This document shows positions 56,320 to 64,000 of a DNA stretch of 64,000 nt, piece by piece. The DNA lies in contig CM065690.1 of the NCBI GenBank assembly GCA_017654935.2, positions 17,285,232-17,349,231 of the forward strand, in the 5' to 3' direction. The notes under the pieces were generated by a model, which made no database searches, was not told where the DNA came from, and saw nothing but the letters and a program-made list of their open reading frames with translations. The DNA is from Phymorhynchus buccinoides (Eukaryota; Mollusca; Gastropoda; Neogastropoda; Raphitomidae). Position numbers and translations under genes: made by a program. Each line of letters starts with the position of its first letter. The stretch's first letter is position 1.

Positions 56320-56668
56320 CTGAAACCATGTGGAAAAAAAAAGTCTGTATCCTTTGGCACCTTTCTTGATTTTGTAACGGTCGTGTTAGTTAATTCAAGA
56401 TAGGGTGATATATTTGAACACTTTCCTTTGGCATTATGATCAATATCTTTTAGTGTGTTATAATTTTCGTCCAGTTCCAGAAATTTTCTAAATCTAATTT
56501 CTTTGTGTCTTCCTTTCTGGATGTTCGTCCACGAGGGAGGTCCCATGGCTCAAAAACCGTTGGCCGTAGATCCAACGACCCATTTAATTATAGCTATAAT
56601 TAGCATCATCCAAGGAGTGCAGTGATGTACATTTTAATTGAGCAAATGTACCACCAAAGTAAGCTTAC

Positions 56669-56694
56669 CCGTGCTCTGACCTTTCCATGTTTAC
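56669..56694 (-). CDS. ADGB: ADGB microexon (26 bp)
   Basis: The acceptor is GAGTTTTAG and the donor GTAAGC. It encodes VNMERSEHG, with an internal ATG at 56688 that could be the real start. The phase passes two bases (GG) to the next exon, which supplies G to make Gly. Phase agreement on both sides supports it. Confidence 0.65.
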
Positions 56695-56799
56695 CTAAAA
56701 CTCGAAAGTCATTCATTAGCAGTAGACTCTTAGGACCATAAGCTTACATACTCTTGATCATCATCACCAAAAACATACAGAGGCTGGGAACGGGGAACT

Positions 56800-57055
56800 G
56801 GGCCGAATACACGGTCTAGTCTTCGACCGAATATACGATACAGCCCTGGGCTGAATATACACTGCAGCCCAAGGCTACACTGTACATTAGGCCATGGGCT
56901 GCACTGTATATTCGGTCGTAGGCTGCATTGCAGATTCGGTCGTAGGCTGCACTGCATATTCGGTCGTAGGCTGCAATGTCATTTTTCGGCCAAAGGCTGC
57001 AATTTGTAGTTCGCCATACTTTTTCGGCCCTATGCTACACGGGAGATTCGGTCAT
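56800..57055. repeat. 24-bp minisatellite with palindromic switch
   Basis: CGGTCGTAGGCTGCACTGCA and variants recur about every 24 bp from 56890 to 57050. From 56800 to 56890 the same motif appears in the opposite sense (CCGAATATACGATACAGCCC). Confidence 0.8.
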
Positions 57056-57059
57056 ATTT

Positions 57060-58250
57060 CTGTCACCCGTATAGACAGAACAAAACTCCACCAAGGAACC
57101 ACTAAGACCCATTGTTGGGTGGTTCCGAGTGCAAAAGTAGGTAAAGGGTTGGGATGTGGTTGTAGAATACCCCCCCCCCCCCCCCCCCCCCCCCCCCCTT
57201 GGCTGATCTGCTCTCCCCTTGTACAAATTCACCCATCTTTTAATAAATTTTACCGAGACTCTGCCTCATCTGTTTGCGCCTTTTTGAGTCCGCAATAAAA
57301 AATAAGATAAGATTTTTTCTTAACCAATCTGGTAGGGACCCATAAAAAATGTTAAGACTTAAAATTTAAAAAATCCTCAGTATCGGCTTCTGGCAAGCCG
57401 ATGTGACAGCTTTGGCTAGTTTAAAAAAAATGTTTTGGCAGTGGCACTGACAGCCACGTAGTCAAAATTCAATGTACATATTGTTTTAAAAAGATTTTGT
57501 GGGAAATAAAGTATTTTTTTGTATATAAAACGTCCCCTCGAGATAGGGTAGACCTTGTGTGATTTTTAAACCTTTTTTGACTTGGTTTTAAAAGGTGGTC
57601 CTGGAAATTTTAATCGGAAAGATGCTCTTGGAATAAAATAAGAACTTTTTAATAATAAAAAAAATTATACATCTAAAAACTCAGGCTAGCTTGCTAGTTT
57701 TTTAAAAATAAAGTCGATAGTCGAGCCATGGTACCAAAATAAAATACTTGAAACACAATTCAATAGAAAAACCAACTTTATTTTTAAAAAAACTTTTTTT
57801 CACCTGATAACTTTATAAATTAGTAATGTCCCATATGGTCTTCATGATCGGGAGGACGTGAAACATTAATTTCGTCGTAGAGTGCGCGAAAATGTTAGAA
57901 TGGCTATATTCATTTGGGGGGTTACATTTAAAAAGAAGAACTGTGAAGCCCTAATCCAAAGTGGGGCAAAAGCAAATGGAAGCAGCCGCTCGTAAAATGT
58001 GAAAAGAATTCAATAAACATTTCTCAGATGGACCAAAACACCAACAACAAACATAGTGTTTTCATCCATGTATATGTATAGCGTTTTTGTTTCAATGCGT
58101 TGCTGATGTGTGTGCGTGCTTCGATTTGATTTTGATCAAGATTTAGCACCGTATAAATAGGCCTACTGTAATATTTATACTGTAATACACGTTGTTGTTG
58201 TTGTTGTTTTAAGGGCGTACGGGTGAATATAACTCGTCATTCCTTTTTTT
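57060..58250. other. ADGB intron, no gene seen
   Basis: Poly-C run at 57170-57198, then AT-rich sequence. No exon-like features. Confidence 0.45.
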
Positions 58251-58255
58251 TTAAG

Positions 58256-58502
58256 AAGGGCCTGTAGGGTTAAAATTCCTAGCTCGTTAAAATTCATAGC
58301 TCGCTACTATGAGAGTGACTATTTGCGACAACCACAAATTTCACTTTTTCGTTACTTGAACCATTTACCTAACCCTAACCCTAGAAAAAAGTGAAATTTG
58401 TCGTTCATGCTCAATGTCGCAAAATGCCGCAAATAGTCTGTCTTATAGTATAGCGAGCTATGGATTTTAACGAGCTACGAATTTTAACCCGACATGGCCC
58501 CA
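58256..58502. mobile_element. Foldback MITE, about 100-bp arms
   Basis: Left arm GGGCCTGTAGGGTTAAAATT, GTTAAAATTCATAGCTCGCT and CAAATTTCACTTTTTC; the right arm carries the reverse complement ending ACCCGACATGGCCC. The centre contains CCTAACCCTAACCCTAG. Confidence 0.85.
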
Positions 58503-58509
58503 GCTATCA

Positions 58510-59540
58510 TCTTATGAACTGAGGGTAGCATCCAACTAGTGAGCATTAGCTGGATTGGTTGACTACATAAAACCTGTACAGTTTTTTTAAGCAGGCCTTT
58601 GCCTCTTAAGAATTTTAATAATAAAGCTCATTTGAGCACAATATATGGATTTTTTAACAAAGCTCAGTTGAGCGTAAAGCATGAATTTTAACTGTAGCCC
58701 TGGGTTTTTTTTAATCATAGACTTCCTCCAACCTGCCAGACTTAAAGCAAACAGCTAAATATTTTTTACAAGTAAAATATTTTATCACAAACATAAATTT
58801 TAAACTTGTGCGCCCTAAACATTAAAATCTCTAATTTCTTTTCTAAAACATTTTACTAAACTCTAAAACATACAAATTGTAATTTCAAAATATTATATTT
58901 CCTTACTCAAAAAATCCACTTTTCTCCGGAATCTTTATAATTTCAAATGCCCCAAATGGTCTTTTGACCCAGAAGGCGTTAAATCTCTATTTTTCTCTCT
59001 AGGTTGACTACAAAATGTAATTTGTCGATATTCTTTTTTCATTTTACAACTTCTTACCTTCTTCTTTCTATCCAAACGCAATAGTAAAACAGAAAGTGAA
59101 AAGAGATATAATTATGTAAGCTTAATAATATGAATACAAGCTCCTTTCATTCAACACTGTACTGTAGACACACAGAAATTTGACGTCTGCTCAACACTTT
59201 GCGAAGTTTGTATCAAAACCAAGCTTTCCATTTCAACATTGTTTGAAATAAAACTAAAAAAAGCTAAATAAAAGTAAACAAAGAGAACGCAATCTATACA
59301 TTTAACAGCCCGGCGACTGACCTGTAAGCTTACCGAGACAGTTTAACGTTTAAAATGTAAAATGAGAAGACGCCTTGATAATGAATGATTTGAATGACAG
59401 AAATTGACATTACATTTAACGTCTGCTTCTCAAAGAAGAGGATGATGGGAAATGCATCTTAAAAAATGACAACTTCCGGGTCCCTAGCACCTTGCACATT
59501 TTCATTTAATAGAACTTTTAGTTCATGATAGCGTGACTGA
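58510..59540. other. ADGB intron, no gene seen
   Basis: AT-rich intron without recognised repeats or exons. Confidence 0.45.
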
Positions 59541-59544
59541 CATG

Positions 59545-59807
59545 TGACATCTCTCTCTCTCTCTCTCTCCAGAGGGCTGGATGTACAAAAAAGCATGTTA
59601 TTGCTTACTCTATTACCCTCTATAAATAAAATTCAATCAATCAATCAATCAATCTCTCTCCTCTCTCTTCTCTCTCTCTCTTCTCTCTCTCTCTTTGTTC
59701 TCTCTCTCTCTGTCTCCCTCATCCTCTCTCCCCCCCCTCTTTTCTTCTTCTCCTCCTCTGTCTCCCCCCCCCCCTCCCCCCTCTCTCTCTCTCTCTCTCT
59801 GTCCCCC

Positions 59808-59847
<40 letters not shown>

Positions 59848-59850
59848 ATG
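59545..59850 (+). repeat. (CT)n microsatellite block
   Basis: Pyrimidine-rich CTCT and CCCC sequence. Preceded by AATCAATCAATCAATCAATC at 59632-59652. Confidence 0.93.
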
Positions 59851-60209
59851 TGTGGTGTTTTGTTTCTGCTTTTCTCCTTTTTTTGAGGATACACATGATA
59901 AAGTGAAGGAGGAGGAGGAGGATTTGCTATCGTCGTTGATAATCATAAGAGACAGCTATGACAGTTCAATTATTAACGTTTTCTTACCTACGCACTTAGG
60001 CCTATGATGATTTGGGTTGCGCTCACTGAGAAAGAGACAAGGAAGTTTTCAATCTATAGACTAGGCTGTTGTTTTCTTTCTTTTTTGTTGGGGTGGGTGG
60101 GGGTACATATTGCAAGTTGTGGTTATTATATTTTTTTCATTCCCAAGTGTAAGGGTGGCAGACTACACTTGAAGTTCTGCTGAGTGGCAGGCAGCAGAAA
60201 GGGCGACTC

Positions 60210-60482
60210 AGTCATCCTCCCTCACCATGGGAGTTGATGGACTTGTATGCGGACGGGACGACGTGCGACGACTTGGATCATTTCTGCAGTGTTGGCCTCT
60301 GAGTCAACAAGACCACCGGTGCCCAGTGGATGCAGTAGGACAGCTGCAGCTACTGGGAAGGATACATCCGCCTGCAGAGACGATTCAACCTGACTGTGCG
60401 TCTCCTGCCTGTGTGCGACGACATCAACACCTCAGTATGGAGCAGGTCGCCCGGTGGTCCTGAGGACGGCCTTTGGGAGAGG
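60210..60482 (+). pseudogene. Broken coding relic of unknown origin
   Basis: One plus-strand frame reads ELMDLYADGTTCDDLDHFCS then VGL, stop, VNKTTGAQWMQ, stop, DSCSYWEGYIRLQRRFNLTV then RLLPVCDDINTSVWSR. The Cys-rich, non-repetitive composition and two in-frame stops suggest a decayed exon or processed copy. It lies in an ADGB intron on the opposite strand. I do not recognise the parent family. Confidence 0.45.
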
Positions 60483-61213
60483 GGTTAGCAGCCGGCAGCT
60501 TTGGACAAGAAATGCGGGAGTTGAGATCGACAACCTACGGGCGGTCTCACATCTCTGCCCCGTGACGACGATGCTGATTCCACCCTAAACATCAAGGACA
60601 GGAACAAAGCCCAGACTTGGACACCCGTCCAAAACGACACAGTACTAGACTGTTAGACCCCTATGTTCAAGGGTTTCAGAACGAGCCAGATTGGGGAATC
60701 CACCACTACGCAATTACCGTCCAGAACCATCTCCCCATCATCATACGCATCGTCCCCCCGAAGACTCTGCTGTCTTCATGAATATTGTAATTCAAAAACA
60801 AATCCTTGTACCCGATGAAAATTTGCACACCATGCTACATTCAACACACGCGCGCGCGCCAAGCACGCATATTACACACGCGCGCGCGCACACCACGCAC
60901 ACACACACAAACGCGCTCGCGCGCCATACCACCGCACGCACGCACGCATCGCACGCACACACGCACGCACAACGCCACCACTCACACACACCGGCACAAA
61001 ACACACTTCAGTTCAAGAAAGGAGATAAGCAGATGAGAGAGAGAGGGTGGGGGGGGCGGGATGAGGGGGGTCAAGATGTAGAGAGAGACAAGAACAGACA
61101 GACCGACAGACATGCAGTATGGTCGAACATAGATATCCGGATGCAGGTAGGGATACAGACAGACAGAAGAAAACAGTCCGTTAGAAGTTTGACATAACGG
61201 TACAAAGTACATG

Positions 61214-61438
61214 TATATATACTGACAGGCAGAAGTTATGCACACACGCATTGGAAAAATCATCAAAAAATGTAAATCAGATTCAAAATTAATTTTACTT
61301 GGGGTAATCCTAATTCATGCAATTGTAGAAACAGCATGACTTAGGATTACCCAAAGTGAACTTAATTTTGAATCTGATTTACATTTTTGATGATTTTTTC
61401 AATGCGTGTGTGCAGAACTTCTGCCTGTCAGTATATAT
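61214..61438. mobile_element. Foldback MITE with TA-type target
   Basis: The left arm ACTGACAGGCAGAAGTTATG through GGGGTAATCCTAA and its reverse complement TTAGGATTACC...CAGAACTTCTGCCTGTCAGT are about 100 bp each with a loop of about 27 bp. Flanks are TATATAT. The near-perfect arms would form a long hairpin if transcribed. Confidence 0.9.
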
Positions 61439-61483
61439 TGAGAGAACAACAAATACAAACCTAGCTGCTTTTGTATTTTTTAG

Positions 61484-61703
61484 GTTAGGTTAGGTAATTT
61501 GATAGTCACAGAGGTGCCTCTGTGAAATTCAGGTTGCTCCCACCCTGAGAGCACGTAGAAGTAAGAGGCGCGCCACCACCAAAAAAAAAAAAGATAAATT
61601 GGGTGGCGCGCCTCAGGCTGCAACGCGCTCTCCAGGTGAAAGCAAAACGAATTTCACAGAGAACCTCTCTGTGACTATAAAGTACCTAAGTTAACCTAAA
61701 TAC
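61484..61703. mobile_element. Second foldback element, beside the first
   Basis: Outer words TTAGGTTAGGTTAGGTAATT and TACCTAAGTTAACCTAA, then ATAGTCACAGAGG / CCTCTCTGTGACTAT, and inner GAGGCGCGCCACC / GGTGGCGCGCCTC pair across a short A-rich loop. A fragment of one arm occurs at 20925-20985. Confidence 0.85.
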
Positions 61704-61959
61704 TAAAAATAATATCGATTGAACTTGTGCTCACCACCTGCTTTTCTTTTTCTTTTTAGCTGTACCTTTGGCATTTTTATCTCATGTCAGTTTTAAACTT
61801 ATCTTCCTCACGAAGAGATGAAATAAAATATCGAAAGCTTGAAACCTTTGGTGTTTTGTGGTATATTTTAAAGTCAACAACAAAATGTAAGACGCAAACA
61901 CAGCATAAACTTCAATGAACCCACACCTTTATTAGTCTTTAACACACAGGCCCGCGCGC

Positions 61960-62400
61960 ACAAACACACATGCATACACATGCGCGCAGACGCGTACAAA
62001 AAGCGTCAACCATTTTTTGTTGTTGTTGTAAAACCTACGCATAGCGCTACAACATACACCTAGCCTACAGCACTACACATAGGCCTAACACTCACACCGC
62101 GCACAGCACACACACACACACCCCCCCCCCCATACTCCGCCACACACATTACAGTTGCCCATTACGCACCACCCCCAAAGACACATGTCAAGCAACTCAC
62201 GTGTGTGTGTGAGTTGTGTGTGTGTGTTTGTGTGCACGCGTGCGCGTTCGTGTGTTTGTGCGCGCGTGTAGTATGTGTGTGTGTGGGGGGGGGGGGTAAA
62301 TGTGTGTGTGGATAAGTTGTGAATTGCTTGTCCGTGTGTGTGCACGCCCGCGCGTAGTAGGTGGTGTATATTACGCGCATGTGCACACGCAAGCGCGTGA
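61960..62400. repeat. CA/CG and TG microsatellite block
   Basis: Mixed alternating tracts just downstream (gene sense) of the candidate first ADGB exon. The tract switches from CA to TG, which makes it partly self-complementary. Confidence 0.88.
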
Positions 62401-62439
62401 GCGAACGGCATGTCTGCATGCATGTTCCAGAACTCACAC

Positions 62440-62625
62440 TTGCTGAGATTGCGCTGCCGCGACGGTCTGGCGAAGTTTTCCCATGAAAGAGGAAGGTGGT
62501 CCCACATTGCAGACCTCCTGGTTGGCACCTGACGGTTCCTTAGAGTTGGAGCCCCTCCTCTCCCCTCCCTTGGTGCCATCAGAGGCCAGCATAGTGCTGC
62601 TCACCTTCTTCCACGCCCCCTTCAT
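62440..62625 (-). CDS. ADGB: Candidate first coding exon of ADGB
   Basis: An open frame starting at ATG 62625 reads MKGAWKKVSSTMLASDG, later GPPSSFMGKLRQTVAAAQSQ and Q. The donor GTGTGA after CAA joins in frame to the 26-bp exon at 56669-56694. A stronger-looking donor GTGAGT two bases on would give a stop. Homology is weak, as the ADGB N-terminus is poorly conserved. The alternative is that translation starts at the ATG in the next exon. Confidence 0.5.
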
Positions 62626-64000
62626 GGCTTAGGCTTTGATTGATTACTTACTTACTTACTAACTAGTATAAATTACACTCGTCTTCGCTCGAAACAGTGA
62701 GCAAATTGGGATATTAGACACTTCGACGTATGAGACTCTCCACTTTGTGTCTCTGATGATGTTGGCTCCAATTTATTTCTGGTTGTGTTTCCTTGCTTTG
62801 CTGCCTCGATCTCTTGTCCGTGTTGTTGTTGTTCAGTTCCTTGAGTCTGTGTCGTTGGCTCCAATTCATTTCTGGTTCTTGCTTGTCTCTCGTGTCCGTG
62901 TTGTTGTTCAGTTCCCTGTGTCTGTGTTAATTGTTGGCTCCAATTTATTTCTGGTTCTTGCTTGTCTGCCTCTCTTATCCTGTGTTGTTGTTGTTTCCTC
63001 TCTGTGAGTGGTGCCTGCGGCTGGGGCTAGGCGATTCGGAGCAGCTGGTGGTTCTGACAAGAGTTATGCCCCTTTTGAATTCAGAGTTTTCTCCTTTTTT
63101 GTTTATTTTGTAAACTTATGATTAATTGTTTCCTATCTACATTCACATTATTTCTTTTTGTTACGTAACAAATAGTAGTCCTGTAGAACAAGCTTACCAT
63201 CAATTAATATCAATATCATTTTTTGTTGTGTTATTTTTAAATGTCTATCTAAGTATTAGCCTACGTCTGCAACATCTCCCCACCCCACCCCTGCCTCTAT
63301 CACTATTATATCTAAGTATGGAGTGATGTTATCTACGATGACTCGCTAACTTTTCTTTTGAATAGGCACTGGGTTTTTCCTCAGTCCAGACATACCTTTC
63401 CTAATATAATTATAGGACCTACCCTTTACCTAAGCGAACAACGTCAGTGTAACAGCAACGCTGGTGGTCAAGGCATCTCCACTATAATAAACAAATTCCT
63501 CTCCAGTCGTCCAGAATAGCAAGCCGCACCCTCTGCTATTATGGCACTCATAGTCGGAAACCACAGACTAACATAGGCCTACAAGGCTACATAATTATTA
63601 TACATACTCAGTAGTGACAGCGACTTAATAGATTTTAAAACAACTTCTCGTTCAGGGGCGGATCTGGGGGTGGTGGTTTACAGGGTTTCCTGACACCCCC
63701 ACCACTGTACCTTAGGATGTATATTGGCTCGTGAAAGGTGTGTTTACGTGCAAAATAGTCCGCTGGAAGGTGTTTTGTCCCCCTCGCATTGGTAAATACC
63801 CCCCTCCCCCCTCCGCCCATGCTCAACAAAACGTTGGAGGAGATAGATAAGGCTTGGATTTTCGTATTAGAAGTATCACGTCCCGTGCACCCCCACCCCC
63901 AACAAAAGTTCCGACGGTGGTGGAAAAATTCTGGTGGAAGGATTTCTTGGCTGGCTATGTAGGTCCCTAATTAACCAACGCGGAATACACCCAACTGAAT
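62626..64000. promoter_or_regulatory. Upstream flank of ADGB
   Basis: If 62440-62625 is the first coding exon, the promoter should be here. About 62757-62995 is a degenerate threefold repeat with TTGGCTCCAATTTATTTCTG and CCGTGTTGTTGTT. At 63650-63830 the words AGGGGCGGATCTGGGGGTGG and CCCCCCTCCGCCCATGC suggest a dispersed repeat. No clear TATA box or exon was found. Confidence 0.35.

Overview
The window looks like animal nuclear DNA, most likely from a mollusc and probably a gastropod. That taxonomic call is inferred from gene content, short exons in long repeat-filled introns, and the very high load of microsatellites and MITEs; no single marker proves it. There are no prokaryotic signatures (operons, CRISPR, Shine-Dalgarno sites). 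I joined the coding content by hand from exon/intron boundaries and codon phase.

Layout. (1) About 1.3-17.0 kb, minus strand: seven exons of a STK40-type pseudokinase gene (SgK495/SHIK). The start codon is at 17043 and the C-terminal exons lie beyond the left edge. Its introns hold an apparently intact hAT-type transposon (5848-9477), a shorter relative (2735-3406) inserted in a dispersed SINE-like repeat, two Harbinger-like MITEs in opposite orientation, a pogo/Tigger-like MITE, a LINE 3' fragment and a tRNA-like SINE. (2) About 18.5-18.8 kb, plus strand: the start of an unidentified gene with a signal peptide, cut off by a run of exactly 500 N (18823-19322). (3) About 19.5-62.6 kb, minus strand: the N-terminal, calpain-like half of an androglobin (ADGB) gene in about 20 small exons. 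The gene enters the N gap from the right, so its globin and IQ parts are not here. Its introns carry large satellites (a 12-copy exon-derived minisatellite, a TATGG array, 86-bp, 79-bp and 160-bp satellites) and many foldback elements. (4) 62.6-64 kb: upstream flank of ADGB with no recognised gene.

The two recognised genes are not functionally linked by the sequence. STK40 is a scaffold-type pseudokinase; ADGB is a sperm-flagellum-associated chimeric globin/calpain protein. The N run may join contigs that are not truly adjacent.

The most striking observation is structural. At least six exons in both genes (STK40 exons 1, 4, 5; ADGB exons at 50.0, 30.2 and 28.3 kb) are accompanied on their downstream side by tandem, 5'-truncated copies of their own 3' ends, including the 5' splice site or its position. 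In one case the copied exon end plus donor has become a minisatellite. A second set of results is several transposon insertions with clean target-site duplications of unusual length (6, 5 and 4 bp), two of them confirmed by an internal 'empty site' in another repeat.
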